Source of the DNA: QHXM01 sp963697975
GTDB lineage: Bacteria > Acidobacteriota > Blastocatellia > Pyrinomonadales > Pyrinomonadaceae
DNA: 64,000 bases
NCBI GenBank assembly: GCA_963697975.1
Contig: OY969111.1
Span: forward strand, 868,001 to 932,000
Direction of reading: 5' to 3'
Under the pieces are notes generated by a model. It was not told where the DNA came from and did not search any database. It saw only the letters and a program-made list of their open reading frames with translations. Position numbers and translations under genes: made by a program. Numbering within the stretch: position 1 is the first letter of the stretch; each line of letters starts with the position of its first letter. Below are positions 49,691 to 59,195 of the stretch, piece by piece.

Positions 49691-50767
49691 ATGTTAGAGA
49701 AACTGGAACAGATCGAAGCGCGTTATGAATCACTGACGCAGGAGCTTTCACAGCCTGACATCATGTCGGATCAGTCGGCTTATGTGAAAGCGGCCAAACA
49801 GCACAGGAGTCTGGGCGAAATCGTTGCAAAGTATCGCGAGTTGAAGTCCTTGCAGGAGGAACTCGCGGGCGCGCAGGAATTGCTCGACACGGCGGACGAT
49901 GAGGAGATGCGGGAGATGGCGCGCGTGGAGGTTAACTCGCTCCAATCGCTCATCGAGCAAACGGAAGAAACTCTCAAATTTCTTTTAATCCCTTCTGAGC
50001 CGAATGATGAAAAGAACGTGATCGTGGAAATTCGCGCCGGAACAGGTGGCGACGAAGCGACGCTCTTTGCCTCTGAGATGCTCAGGATGTACCAGCGTTA
50101 TGCAGAGCGTCAGGGCTGGCGCTTTGAACTCCTTGAAGCTTCCGAATCCGGCATCGGCGGCGTCAAGGAAGCAATCGCGCTGATTGAAGGCGATAAGGTT
50201 TACTCAAAGCTCAAACACGAATCCGGCGTTCATCGCGTGCAGCGCGTGCCGCAAACGGAAACCTCCGGGCGCATACACACGTCCGCCATCACCGTCGCCA
50301 TTCTCCCCGAAGCCGAAGAGGTTGATGTCAGGATTGACCCGAAAGAGCTTCGCATCGACACCTTCTGCTCATCCGGTCCCGGCGGGCAATCTGTCAACAC
50401 GACCTACTCTGCCGTTCGCATCACGCATCTTCCGACGAACACAGTGGTCTCGATGCAGGATGAAAAGTCGCAGATTAAGAATCGCGAGAAGGCCATGCGC
50501 GTGCTTCGCGCCCGCCTGCAAGAGCTTGAAGAGCAGAAGCAGCACGAGGCCGAAGCTTCTGAGCGCCGCGCGATGGTCGGCAGCGGCGACCGCTCGGAAA
50601 AGATTCGCACCTACAACTTCAAAGAGAACCGCGTCTCAGACCATCGCATCGGCTTGACCATCCACCAACTCGATCTCGTCATGGACGGCGCGCTCGACGA
50701 AATCATCAACGCTCTGGTAACACACTATCAAGCGGAGAAGTTAAAAGCCGAAGCCGTAGCAGCCTAA
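49691..50767 (+). CDS. prfA: Peptide chain release factor 1
   Basis: Recognises UAA and UAG and triggers release. 358 residues, normal length. HRVQRVPQTETSGRIHTSAI precedes the catalytic SSGPGGQSVNTT with the universal GGQ. Starts 5 bases after DUF1385. The usual partner prmC (GGQ methyltransferase) does not follow. Confidence 0.97.
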   Translation: MLEKLEQIEARYESLTQELSQPDIMSDQSAYVKAAKQHRSLGEIVAKYRELKSLQEELAGAQELLDTADDEEMREMARVEVNSLQSLIEQTEETLKFLLIPSEPNDEKNVIVEIRAGTGGDEATLFASEMLRMYQRYAERQGWRFELLEASESGIGGVKEAIALIEGDKVYSKLKHESGVHRVQRVPQTETSGRIHTSAITVAILPEAEEVDVRIDPKELRIDTFCSSGPGGQSVNTTYSAVRITHLPTNTVVSMQDEKSQIKNREKAMRVLRARLQELEEQKQHEAEASERRAMVGSGDRSEKIRTYNFKENRVSDHRIGLTIHQLDLVMDGALDEIINALVTHYQAEKLKAEAVAA

Positions 50768-50771
50768 AAGC

Positions 50772-50848
50772 AGTGATGGGTGATAGGTGATAGGTGATAG
50801 GAAAGAACCTGTTTTCTCTTATCATCCATCATCCATCACCCATCACCC
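50772..50848. repeat. Heptad-arm palindrome, GTGATAG family
   Basis: A clean left arm GTGATGG GTGATAG GTGATAG GTGATAG, loop GAAAGAACCTGTTTTCTC, right arm with CATCCAT variants. Lies between prfA and the phosphatase, ending three bases before the latter's ATG. Confidence 0.9.
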
Positions 50849-50851
50849 TTT

Positions 50852-51481
50852 ATGAAAACCACGCGCGTCCTTCTCATCCGGCACGGCCAATCCGAGGGTA
50901 ACGCCGCAGGACGCTTTGGCGGGCATACGGCAACCCCGCTCTCGGCGCGCGGGCGCAAGCAGGCGGAAGCAACCGCGCAGGCGCTCCTCGCGGAAAATCT
51001 CAACGCCATCTATTCATCGGATTTGTCTCGCGCAGTAGAGACGGCGATGCCGCTCGCGCGCTTGACGGGTCTGGACGTTGAGCAAACTGAAGCCTTTCGT
51101 GAACGCGGCGTCGGCGTGATGGAAGGCTTGACGTTCGAGGAAGCAGCCTCGCAGCATCCCGAACAATATGCCGCGTTGATTCGCAGAGACTTTGAACACA
51201 TCCTGCTCGGCGGAGAAAGCTACCGGCAGACGCTCGACCGCGCTTCAAGCAAGCTCGACCGGGCGATTGAGCAGCACAAGGGCGGGCGCATCTGCGTCTT
51301 CTCTCACACGGGCACGATCTGCATTCTCGCTCTGCACCTGATGGGCGCGCTCGATGCGCCGGAGTTGCGCCCCGTCTGGATTGCGACCGCTAATTGTGGT
51401 ATTACTCGCGTTGAGCTTCGCTCAGACGGTTTTACCCGCGTCCTCGCAATCAACGATACACGTCATCTCACCGGAGTGTAG
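50852..51481 (+). CDS. Histidine phosphatase family protein
   Basis: 209 residues of the phosphoglycerate-mutase-like branch: LIRHGQSEGNAAGRF with the catalytic His, IYSSDLSRAVETA, and VFSHTGTICIL with the second His. Members include cobalamin phosphatase (CobC) and broad phosphatases; substrate cannot be read. No Shine-Dalgarno is present because a palindrome occupies the spacer. Confidence 0.87.
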   Translation: MKTTRVLLIRHGQSEGNAAGRFGGHTATPLSARGRKQAEATAQALLAENLNAIYSSDLSRAVETAMPLARLTGLDVEQTEAFRERGVGVMEGLTFEEAASQHPEQYAALIRRDFEHILLGGESYRQTLDRASSKLDRAIEQHKGGRICVFSHTGTICILALHLMGALDAPELRPVWIATANCGITRVELRSDGFTRVLAINDTRHLTGV

Positions 51482-51492
51482 GTCTTCAGCAA

Positions 51493-52347
51493 ATGCCAAT
51501 CTCTGTTTCCTGCCCCGAATGCAGCAATGAGATTCCACAGCCTGCCGAGCGGTGCCCGCACTGCGGAAGACCAGGCATCTTTTGGAACGTCATTACAGCT
51601 AACGACGCTGCCGAGAGGGCGACGCTGGAGCGCCGCTATCAAGCAGCTAAAAGCGACGCAGCATCACGCAATGCCGACGCGCCTTTACAAGATTTTGAGA
51701 ACGCTATCGCCGATTCAACGGCTGTGATTGCACGCTCGGAGAGCGAGGTTCTCAGGCTCGCAAGCAACAGCAGGCAACTCTACGGCACCTATTATCAATT
51801 GATCGACGCAGGAATAAGGTTGCCGGATGGCGACGAGTGGGCTGTCTTGCGAGAACTTGCTGACACCGTGCTTTTTCCCGGCTACAAGAAAGATATGAGA
51901 TTCGCTGCACTCACACTTGATGGCAGTGGACTCTCGAATTATGGCTCATGCTTGATAGTTTTTCGCAGTGCGATGATCTCTCATCGCGCCTCTGTGTTTG
52001 AGGAGAACTCTGCTTTGTTTGTGGAGCGTCACGGTATTAAAATATCGAGGAAGCCTAACTTACCTAAAGGCCACTGTGCGACATGGGATGAACGGGCTAA
52101 GCTGGTGGTCGCCAAGCTCTCCCCAAAGATTGACTCTGCCACCCGTTCTGATGAATACTCCGGCCTACTGCTAAAGCAAGGAGCGACTTCGGAAGACGAC
52201 GAATTTATTGAGGTGCATATTTGGGGGCCGATGACCGTCCTGACAATGGAGCGAGTCATCGTCACCGATCCCAACCCCCGCCACCGCGCAACAATCGTTA
52301 AAGCCATTAAGGCCAAACTCGCTAAACACAACGTGCAGGCAAGCTAA
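51493..52347 (+). CDS. Zinc-ribbon protein of a coupled gene pair, unknown
   Basis: 284 residues. The N-terminus has a zinc ribbon (CPECSNEIPQPAERCPHCG), followed by a coiled-coil-like stretch (about 40-90) and a ~190-residue domain I do not recognise (TLDGSGLSNYGSCLIVFRSA...DDEFIEVHIWGPMTVLTMER). The stop and the next start share one base (TAATG), so it is coupled to the TPR gene; the two probably act together. No enzyme motif is clear. Confidence 0.65.
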   Translation: MPISVSCPECSNEIPQPAERCPHCGRPGIFWNVITANDAAERATLERRYQAAKSDAASRNADAPLQDFENAIADSTAVIARSESEVLRLASNSRQLYGTYYQLIDAGIRLPDGDEWAVLRELADTVLFPGYKKDMRFAALTLDGSGLSNYGSCLIVFRSAMISHRASVFEENSALFVERHGIKISRKPNLPKGHCATWDERAKLVVAKLSPKIDSATRSDEYSGLLLKQGATSEDDEFIEVHIWGPMTVLTMERVIVTDPNPRHRATIVKAIKAKLAKHNVQAS

Positions 52348-54476
52348 TGGACGCAGTAATTTCAGGACGCGCCGGAAAGGCGCTCCTGCTGGACGGAGAC
52401 TCATTAAAATCGTTCGACGTGGACGATCCGTCTAAACTTGTGTCCAGACGCCAATCGGATTTGCCTTATCTCTTCGGCGAAACGCAAGACCTCCGAGTCA
52501 TCGAGAATGCGGACATCGAATCAGTCCAGCACGAACTAAAACACGACTGCGATTGTAACTGGGCGCTGGATTTGGCTCTCATCTCGCTCGACGCAGAACT
52601 TCCCGACGAAATCCGACAGGAAGCAATAGAGGGACTCGATGAATTGCTGGCTGATAGCCGGGTCATTGAGCGCTTAGAAAACATCCTGTACGCTCGTCCG
52701 CTTCCCGAAGACGCAGACCTCGCGGGAGCGCTGAATCTCTGCGACGAAACACGATTCTCAAACGCCCTCGTCCTGCTGCAAAGATTTCAAGAGCGCCAGC
52801 CGTTGATACGCGAAGTCAGCGAGGCTTGGGATATTATTCCGACCAAAATCTTCGGCGGCTACGATCAACACACCGAGTTCCAGCACATCGCCGTCCGTGA
52901 AGGGCTTTTCCGCGCGCTTGTCATTACTCTCGAAAGTCAAGATACAGCTTCGTCGCTTCATAAACCCTCAATACATCTTGTCAGTGCGAATCCTAATGAC
53001 ACGATTCCGATGTTCCTTTTGAACACGGGCCTTAACGATTCCATCAAGAGACTAAGAAACCACCGGCAAGTTTTACAGCAGTGGATTAGCCCGTTCCGTC
53101 AATCTGACGATGCGCCTAAGCTCAAGCCAGAGATTGAAGAGGAAGATGAGGCACACACTTCAACCAGAAGAAGACATGGGAGGCGCATCGACATAGATCG
53201 CCAAGCTGTGCTGAGAGAAGTCAACAGGAAAAAGGCGATTATCATAGCAACCATGAAAGGCCGTGACATTGGGCGTGCTCGTGAGCTAGTAGATGATCTT
53301 GTTAGTTATCAACTCAGTACTGGGGAGACTGAGCATGTAGCTAAATCTTTATGCGACTTGGCTATAGAGGCAAAATCGTTGGGCATGTACTCTCTACAAC
53401 TAGATTTGACAGAGCGGAGCATCAACATAGCGCCTGACGATGCTTGGTCATGGGCACAATATGGCGATGCCCTTTTGAATATGCCGCGATTAGACGATGC
53501 GCTAAAAGCTTACCAACAGGCAGGTGCTTTTGGTGCTGGGGTGGTCGCCATAACTGGTCTAGCTGAAGTTCTCAAAGCAAAAGGACGATTCACCGCAGCC
53601 CTTATTACCTATAACAAAGCCGTTAACGAACATCCTGAAAATGATGTTGCTAAAAGAGGGCGAGCCGAAGTGCTCAAAGCAATGGGGCGACTTGATGATG
53701 CTCTGACTGCTTACAATGAAGTCATTCTTGAGTGTCCTGAAAATGATGTTGCTAAAAGAGGGCGAGCCGAAGTGCTTAAGGCAATGGGGCGACTTGATGA
53801 TGCTCTAGTTGCTTATAATGAAGTCATTCTTGAGCATCCAGAAAATGTTGTCGCCAAGACCGGACGAGCCGAAGTGCTCAAAGCAATGGGGCGGCTTAAC
53901 GAAGCTCTAGCTGCTTTTGACGAAATCATTCTTGAGCATCCAGAAAACAGTACTGCCCGTAATGGACTTAGTGGTGTTCTTGCGGCTTTGGGTCGTTATG
54001 ATGAAGCTCTTGCGAATCTTCCGAATAAGAGTCCAAGTAGCCTAGATGATTGGATTGGTTATCACATACGTGGAATGATTTTGCTCCGTACCGGCAAAGT
54101 AAGCGAAGCTATACGGATATTTAATGAGGGCGTGCAGAACGACCCTTTGCCCTCAAGTAGAGTGTATTTCCGAACTGCGTTAGCTGTGGCATGGCTGCGA
54201 GGCCGTGAATTTGAGAAAGCCAGCCAAGCATTGGAAGAGATTGACTCACCACTATTGCAGCCAGTAGCCAATGTACTCCGTCTCCATGCGTTCGGCGCTC
54301 GAGGCGATTTGCAACGCGCTACCGCAGCTTACAACAATCTGTCAACCAAGCCTCAGTTTCTCTCGAATGAGTTAACACAAGAACTACACCACCAGTTTAT
54401 CTTGAGAGAAGCGCCACGCCATGACGAGGAGTGGATTTTCGACCGGGAAGTTAAAATCATTCTGCTTGCAGCTTAG
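52347..54476 (+). CDS. Large TPR-repeat protein, unknown N-terminal domain
   Basis: 709 residues. The N-terminal ~270 residues have no recognised domain; a charged linker (LKPEIEEEDEAHTSTRRRHG) follows. From about 300 on the protein is a tetratricopeptide array, with central units of 34 residues that are nearly identical (AEVLKAMGRLDDALxAYNEV). The TPR half is AT-richer and uses different codons from the N-terminal half, suggesting a composite origin. Coupled to the upstream zinc-ribbon gene. Confidence 0.7.
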   Translation: MDAVISGRAGKALLLDGDSLKSFDVDDPSKLVSRRQSDLPYLFGETQDLRVIENADIESVQHELKHDCDCNWALDLALISLDAELPDEIRQEAIEGLDELLADSRVIERLENILYARPLPEDADLAGALNLCDETRFSNALVLLQRFQERQPLIREVSEAWDIIPTKIFGGYDQHTEFQHIAVREGLFRALVITLESQDTASSLHKPSIHLVSANPNDTIPMFLLNTGLNDSIKRLRNHRQVLQQWISPFRQSDDAPKLKPEIEEEDEAHTSTRRRHGRRIDIDRQAVLREVNRKKAIIIATMKGRDIGRARELVDDLVSYQLSTGETEHVAKSLCDLAIEAKSLGMYSLQLDLTERSINIAPDDAWSWAQYGDALLNMPRLDDALKAYQQAGAFGAGVVAITGLAEVLKAKGRFTAALITYNKAVNEHPENDVAKRGRAEVLKAMGRLDDALTAYNEVILECPENDVAKRGRAEVLKAMGRLDDALVAYNEVILEHPENVVAKTGRAEVLKAMGRLNEALAAFDEIILEHPENSTARNGLSGVLAALGRYDEALANLPNKSPSSLDDWIGYHIRGMILLRTGKVSEAIRIFNEGVQNDPLPSSRVYFRTALAVAWLRGREFEKASQALEEIDSPLLQPVANVLRLHAFGARGDLQRATAAYNNLSTKPQFLSNELTQELHHQFILREAPRHDEEWIFDREVKIILLAA
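53640..53945. repeat. 102-base tandem repeat within the TPR gene
   Basis: Three consecutive 102-base units (34 codons). The first two (53640-53741, 53742-53843) are almost identical at the DNA level; the third has diverged. Recent duplication or gene conversion. Confidence 0.8.
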
Positions 54477-54480
54477 TGGA

Positions 54481-54963
54481 TTATCTTTTAGCTTCAAGGC
54501 GCTGGCTTTCGGTGTTCGCCCAGTCGCACAACACTTTTACATCTTCGGTTGAGAGCTTCGCTTCACTGTGCAATCGCAGGTAGGAACTGAGCGGCATCGC
54601 GCTGCCTTTTACTTCACGGCAAATCTTTTTCAGCAGATGTTCCTGATCGTCGCGGCTGTACTGCACCCAGTCCGAGAAGTTCATTTCCCTGCGCCCGACG
54701 TTGACGTGGTTGACGACGAACCATGAAACGGGAGCGACGTTGCTGTACCAGGGCCAGCGCGTTTGATTGGAGTGACAATCGTTGCAGGAACGATCAAGAA
54801 TGGCGGCGACTTCCGGCGTGACGCGGGTGTGCGCTTGAATCATCCGGGATTCGTCCACCGGAGGATTCGTTCGCGCCGGACGAATGAATTGCATCGCGGC
54901 GAAGATGACGGCCACGGCAATCGCCGTCCATTTCAATATCTTTCGCAACCTGCCCGCTCTCAT
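54481..54963 (-). CDS. Membrane-anchored haem-binding protein (Haem_bd type)
   Basis: 160 residues: an N-terminal anchor helix (ILKWTAIAVAVIFAAMQFI) and one haem c site CNDCH with the surrounding pattern SCNDCHSNQTRWPWYSNVAP, typical of the haem_bd domain. It would be a periplasmic c-type cytochrome-like electron carrier. Convergent with the TPR gene; only a few bases separate the stops. Confidence 0.85.
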   Translation of the reverse strand: MRAGRLRKILKWTAIAVAVIFAAMQFIRPARTNPPVDESRMIQAHTRVTPEVAAILDRSCNDCHSNQTRWPWYSNVAPVSWFVVNHVNVGRREMNFSDWVQYSRDDQEHLLKKICREVKGSAMPLSSYLRLHSEAKLSTEDVKVLCDWANTESQRLEAKR

Positions 54964-55062
54964 CCCTGTGTTACCTCCGAACCGTTATAACTTCATAACG
55001 GTCGTCAGTACAGATTTCTTAACCTTGCCGACGAAAGTTTTCCGCGTCTAACTAGCGAGCAG

Positions 55063-55710
55063 TCACTTTTGTTCCAGCTTGAAATCGCGGACGCCTCGCC
55101 ACACTCCGTCGCCGCCTTTTTGCAGGGTGACGATGGGTGAGAATGTTCCCGTCCCGTGCAGTTTCGAGCGCATCCCGTCAGTAATAAAGGGGTCGCCTTC
55201 AAACCAGTATTCTTCGATCCAGCGTTCGGTGAAGCCGGGAGCGGAGAGCGTGCCGTGAATGTGCGACGGGTTGCGAGCATTCGGATACGGCGCGGCCTTG
55301 ATCGTGCGAAACTCATACCGGCCATCGGCGTTCGTCTTCATCCATCCTTTCAGGCGCGGTTGTGGCGCTCCACCCTTACCGTCCTGATCGGAATAATAAC
55401 CTCTGGCATCCGTGTGATAGACGTAAAGTCTGGCTCCGTCCACAGGCTTCACCCCATCAGGCCCGTAAACAGTCCCGGAGAGAATCAACGGCTCGCCCGG
55501 CTCCCGGTCTGAAACCATCTTGATTCGCCAGACAGGATTGTCAGGATCATTGCCGGACTCGCCTCCGGCGCGAGCCAGAGATTGACCGCCCGTGCTACAT
55601 CCTGACAGCACTAGCGCTCCCACGTTTAGAGCAGGCAACGCGGAGACGACAAACGCCGCACGCTTGATAAACTGCCTGCGATTCAGGTCGGGTGATTTCC
55701 GGCTTACCAT
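55063..55710 (-). CDS. Tat-exported intradiol ring-cleavage dioxygenase-like lipoprotein
   Basis: 215 residues. NRRQFIKRAAF is a twin-arginine motif and LSGCS a lipobox, predicting a Tat lipoprotein. The beta-sandwich domain keeps iron-ligand residues of intradiol dioxygenases: YVYHTDARGYYS and NPSHIHGTLS (Tyr and two His), and YEF near a second Tyr. Such enzymes cleave catechols between the hydroxyls; exported members are poorly studied. Confidence 0.82.
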   Translation of the reverse strand: MVSRKSPDLNRRQFIKRAAFVVSALPALNVGALVLSGCSTGGQSLARAGGESGNDPDNPVWRIKMVSDREPGEPLILSGTVYGPDGVKPVDGARLYVYHTDARGYYSDQDGKGGAPQPRLKGWMKTNADGRYEFRTIKAAPYPNARNPSHIHGTLSAPGFTERWIEEYWFEGDPFITDGMRSKLHGTGTFSPIVTLQKGGDGVWRGVRDFKLEQK

Positions 55711-55749
55711 TTTTGCCTCCTTATTGATTAGCGACTCAAGCAGGAAATT

Positions 55750-55848
55750 AGCAAGGATGGACAGGATTATCAGGATAAAGAATAATTTGAAATCTCAAAT
55801 CTCAAATCCATAATTCTTTTTATCCTGTTCATCCTGTCCATCCCTGCT
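55750..55848. repeat. Palindrome with ATCCTGTn units
   Basis: AGCAAGGATGGACAGGATTATCAGG... on the left and ...TATCCTGTTCATCCTGTCC... on the right. The loop contains three AAATCTC-type heptads, so a second repeat is nested in it. Confidence 0.8.
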
Positions 55849-55860
55849 CGAATCCGCGTT

Positions 55861-57105
55861 TTAGTTCTTCGCTATGTTGGCCTCCGCGGCGGAGGTTTCG
55901 ATGAGTGTCTTGATGAGCGAACGAACCCTCGTGTCGCTCTCCTGTTCCAGCAGGCGCTTGAGAATCGGCTCGGAGAATCGTCCGTATTTGCGAATCTCCC
56001 GCATCGCCGTCTCACGAACCTGCGGCGAAGGAGAGCGGAGCAAGCTGATCTGCTGCTGGACTGATTTTTCCATCTGCGGCGTGATGACTTCGGCGCGCCC
56101 GACGAGCACGCGGACGAGTTCAGCCGGGCGAGGCTCAATCGTGACGGGAAGAATCTCGTCAGTCCGTTTGCGCGGCAGGATGTAGAAGACGCGCATGCCT
56201 TCCTCAAACCAACCATCGCGCCACGTCTTAATCATCGCCGTCGCCTCTTTTTCGTAAAGCCCGGAGGCGACGAGAATCTGCTTCAAATCTTCAAGAAGCG
56301 AATCCATGCTCTTATCAAGCGCGGGGCGCTCGTGCGTCATCTCGCCCGTGAAGGCGTCGCACAAACGGTAGCCGATCTTGCCGCCGCGATTCTCGAAGAT
56401 GACGAGATGCGTAATCTCATCTTTACCCAGATTCTTTAAGACGACACTCTCGCCTTCGAGTTTGACGGATAGCGGCAAGTCGAAAGTTCCGACGCCCCTG
56501 TAGAAAAGAAATTTCTCCTGCTGTCCGGGCTTGCCGTCCGTGCTGCAAACCTGAACGGGCGCGGCATCGGTTTCGCGCGCCGGGTAATAATGGCTGTGCG
56601 CGCTCTCGACCGGAAAATTCAAAGCACGGCCTGGCATGACTTTCAATTTCCCCCAGTCAATGCCTGCGCTGGCCTCGCGCGCCTGCGGATACCATTCGGT
56701 AATCTTGCCCTTCGGAAAATCAACCTTGACGGAAACATCCATCTCGCCTGGGGCATAAAAGTAGAGAACGGGCGTCTCCATACGCACCCGCGCAGTTATG
56801 TTACCTTTGCCCGGGCCTCTGGAATCGCGCAAGCCTCCGCTGCCTTCCTGCATGGTGTGGACAAACTTCGGCAGATCGCTTGGGCCATTGAGCGGTCGCC
56901 AGTCGAGCGCCACGCCGTCGCGTCCTGCAATCGAAGTGAACGTGCCCCATTCGTGGACGACCAATTGATCTTTGGCCGCAGCGGCACTCTTCAGCGCTTT
57001 ATTCGCCGGAGCGTGTTGAGCGGAAAGTCTGACTCCGACCAACGCTGCGAGGGCGAAGGCGAGGAGGCAACCCGCGATGAATCTCGATGTGATTCGTGTA
57101 GTCAT
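55861..57105 (-). CDS. Exported protein with C-terminal HEAT-like repeats, unknown
   Basis: 414 residues from the ATG at 57105 (TAGGAGTAAC upstream). Signal peptide FIAGCLLAFALAALVGVRLS. The body has LVVHEWGTFTSIAGRDG and ETPVLYFYAPGEMDVSVKVD, motifs I know only from hypothetical exported proteins. The C-terminal ~70 residues (SPSPQVRETAMREIRKYGRF...) look like a single HEAT pair. No catalytic motif. Confidence 0.65.
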   Translation of the reverse strand: MTTRITSRFIAGCLLAFALAALVGVRLSAQHAPANKALKSAAAAKDQLVVHEWGTFTSIAGRDGVALDWRPLNGPSDLPKFVHTMQEGSGGLRDSRGPGKGNITARVRMETPVLYFYAPGEMDVSVKVDFPKGKITEWYPQAREASAGIDWGKLKVMPGRALNFPVESAHSHYYPARETDAAPVQVCSTDGKPGQQEKFLFYRGVGTFDLPLSVKLEGESVVLKNLGKDEITHLVIFENRGGKIGYRLCDAFTGEMTHERPALDKSMDSLLEDLKQILVASGLYEKEATAMIKTWRDGWFEEGMRVFYILPRKRTDEILPVTIEPRPAELVRVLVGRAEVITPQMEKSVQQQISLLRSPSPQVRETAMREIRKYGRFSEPILKRLLEQESDTRVRSLIKTLIETSAAEANIAKN

Positions 57106-57165
57106 GTTCGTTACTCCTAAAAGATAAAAGTTCACTGCACAACGAGGATTGCGGGAGAGACAATT

Positions 57166-57240
57166 CGATTGCGGAATGCGGATTCGGATTGGAAAGCGGT
57201 TGGGTGATTCTTCAATCCGCAATCCGCATTCCGCAATTCG
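57166..57240. repeat. Heptad-arm palindrome, GCGGATT family
   Basis: CGATTGCGGAATGCGGATTCGG on the left; CAATCCGCAATCCGCATTCCGC... on the right. It directly follows the anti-sigma stop on the minus strand. Confidence 0.85.
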
Positions 57241-58518
57241 TCACTCGAACCATGCCCATGCAAGCTCTTTCTTCCAGAGATCAAGCATGTCCTTATCAAG
57301 GCGCAGCACGCCTTCGCGCGTGACGCCCTGCGGGGGAGTAATCAGAGAGGCCATGCGCTCATAGACGCGATTGCGCTCTGCGCCGGAGACACGCGAGAGC
57401 AGATGCCAGAGCGTCAGCGTGTCGTACTCGCGGGATTCTGCGAGGACAACGCTCAAAGCCTTCGCGCCGCCGTTTTGAAAATCGAGCCGTGTGAGCGCGG
57501 CCTGGAAGCGCGCGGACGCATCGTCAAAGTAGGGTGTGCCCGGCCCCTTGCCCGGCTGTGTGACGCAGATCGCTCCGGCAGGCACGATTGATTCGCGCCC
57601 CTTTCGCTCAAGCGCGACCCAGCCGGAAGTGACGTGCAGGACGCTTCGCCCCGCATCGTCAACTTCCAGTGTGTAGGAGCAGCCAAGATCAATCGCCGTC
57701 GCCGACGGTGTTTCGACGATGAAGAGTCGCGGCGGCGCGTTGATGAAAGCGTGAAGGCGTCCACGCTGGAGCGCCAGCCGGTGCTCGGTCGAACGCGTTC
57801 CCACCAGACGCACGCGGGAATTCGGCCCGATGTCCACCTGCCCGATGTCTGCAACGTTAATCTTGGCGCGCGACGAACTGTCCGTCTCTAACCACTCGCC
57901 AACCGCAAGGCGACCGCTTCCTTCAAGCTGATTCGCTCCGATTGTCGGCGTGCCCGCCAGCCGCGCAACCTCCCACGTCTGCCCGTCCGCGCGGCTGGCA
58001 ATCACAGTCTCAGGAATCTTGTTATTACCGTCAGGCGAACCAGCCTGCGCGTTATTGTTAACCGTAGACGGATTCTGAACTGGGGGCGGGTTAGTCTCTG
58101 TGGAATTGTTCGGAGCAATCGTCTCTTGTGGTCTATTTTTCTCAACAACCTGAGCATCGTTGTTCGCCTGGTGCGACGAGTACCAGATAAGACCAATCGC
58201 CATCGCCAAAAGCAAAAGAGCGCAGACGGCTGCGACGCGCTGCCAATTGAAAAGGGGAACGTGGCGGGAAGATTGCGGGCGCAGATGAGCGGGGCGTGCG
58301 CGTTCGACGAGCGCCGACTCTATCTCGTTCCAAACGGATGCCGGGGCGGAAGCGAGCGGCAACTGTTCGGCGAATTTCACGCCGAGCTTGATCTCTTCAA
58401 ACTCACGGCGGCACCGCTGGCAGCCGATCAAATGCTCCGCCACGCGCCGCGACTCTTCATCAGGAAGCTCGCCATGACAATAAGCGGAAAGGTTTTTACC
58501 TACATGCTGACTGAACAT
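57241..58518 (-). CDS. Anti-sigma factor with zinc finger and FecR domain
   Basis: 425 residues from the ATG at 58518. A cytoplasmic anti-sigma zinc finger (HGELPDEESRRVAEHLIGCQ, then CRRE) binds the sigma factor. One membrane helix (VAAVCALLLLAMAIGLIWYSS) at about 93-113 is followed by a Asn/Pro-rich linker and a FecR domain (GEWLETDSSSRAKINVADIG, then RLALQRGRLHAFINAPPRLF). Starts 4 bases after the sigma factor stop, so they are co-expressed. Confidence 0.88.
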   Translation of the reverse strand: MFSQHVGKNLSAYCHGELPDEESRRVAEHLIGCQRCRREFEEIKLGVKFAEQLPLASAPASVWNEIESALVERARPAHLRPQSSRHVPLFNWQRVAAVCALLLLAMAIGLIWYSSHQANNDAQVVEKNRPQETIAPNNSTETNPPPVQNPSTVNNNAQAGSPDGNNKIPETVIASRADGQTWEVARLAGTPTIGANQLEGSGRLAVGEWLETDSSSRAKINVADIGQVDIGPNSRVRLVGTRSTEHRLALQRGRLHAFINAPPRLFIVETPSATAIDLGCSYTLEVDDAGRSVLHVTSGWVALERKGRESIVPAGAICVTQPGKGPGTPYFDDASARFQAALTRLDFQNGGAKALSVVLAESREYDTLTLWHLLSRVSGAERNRVYERMASLITPPQGVTREGVLRLDKDMLDLWKKELAWAWFE

Positions 58519-58522
58519 CTTT

Positions 58523-59110
58523 TTACTCACCTTGCAGCGCGCCGCGCAGGTGCGACAGGCGTTGCGCTAAAACTTTGTGGCCGCGATTGAGACGCGAAGC
58601 GATTGTGCCTTTCGAGCAATTAAGCACCTCGGCCATCTCGTCATACGACAACCCTTCGACATACTTGAGCAAGATAGGCAAGCGCAACTTCGGCCTCAAT
58701 TCTCCGATGGCAGCCTTCACGGAGTCGGCCAGTTCGATGCGCTCGTAACGCTCCTCCTGCGATTTTTTCCCGGCATCATGCCCGCTCATGAATCCGTCTC
58801 CGAAAGGAAGGAAGCGACGGCGCTTGCGCTGCTCGTCCATGCAGGCATTAACCACCATTCGATAGAGCCACGTCGTAAACTCCGCATCGCGGCGAAACTG
58901 CTCAATCTTCGTCATCAGTTTGAGAAAGACGGCCTGCGTCACATCGCGTGCCAACGCTTCATCTCCCTTGAAATAGTAAAGGGAAATTGAATAGACCTTG
59001 TGCTGATACGTCTCAAAGAGCAGTCGAAAAGCCTCCCTGTCTCCCCGCTGACAGGCCTCAATGACGCGCTCGTCAATCTTTTGCTCGCTCGCCACAGCGC
59101 GCTGCTCCAT
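58523..59110 (-). CDS. ECF-type RNA polymerase sigma factor
   Basis: 195 residues with sigma-70 regions 2 (AFRLLFETYQHKVYSISLYY, DVTQAVFLKLM, TTWLYRMVVNACMDEQRKRR) and 4 (LRLPILLKYVEGLSYDEMAE, KGTIASRLNRGHK). GGAGG lies upstream of the ATG. The overlapping anti-sigma gene and the ECF-like promoter at 59145-59172 suggest autoregulation in response to an envelope signal. Confidence 0.92.
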   Translation of the reverse strand: MEQRAVASEQKIDERVIEACQRGDREAFRLLFETYQHKVYSISLYYFKGDEALARDVTQAVFLKLMTKIEQFRRDAEFTTWLYRMVVNACMDEQRKRRRFLPFGDGFMSGHDAGKKSQEERYERIELADSVKAAIGELRPKLRLPILLKYVEGLSYDEMAEVLNCSKGTIASRLNRGHKVLAQRLSHLRGALQGE

Positions 59111-59144
59111 CCGCTGCCTCCGCCATCCTCATTTCTCAAAACGT

Positions 59145-59172
59145 TAGACGAAGGAGCTTAGACTTTTCTTCC
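59145..59172 (-). promoter_or_regulatory. Possible ECF-type promoter of the sigma gene
   Basis: GGAAG (59168-59172 on the minus strand), 17 bases, CGTCTA (59145-59150). This fits the GGAAC-N16/17-CGTC pattern of many ECF sigma factors and would let the sigma factor drive its own operon. Confidence 0.45.
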
Positions 59173-59195
59173 ATCAATTTACGAAAATTTCCCTG

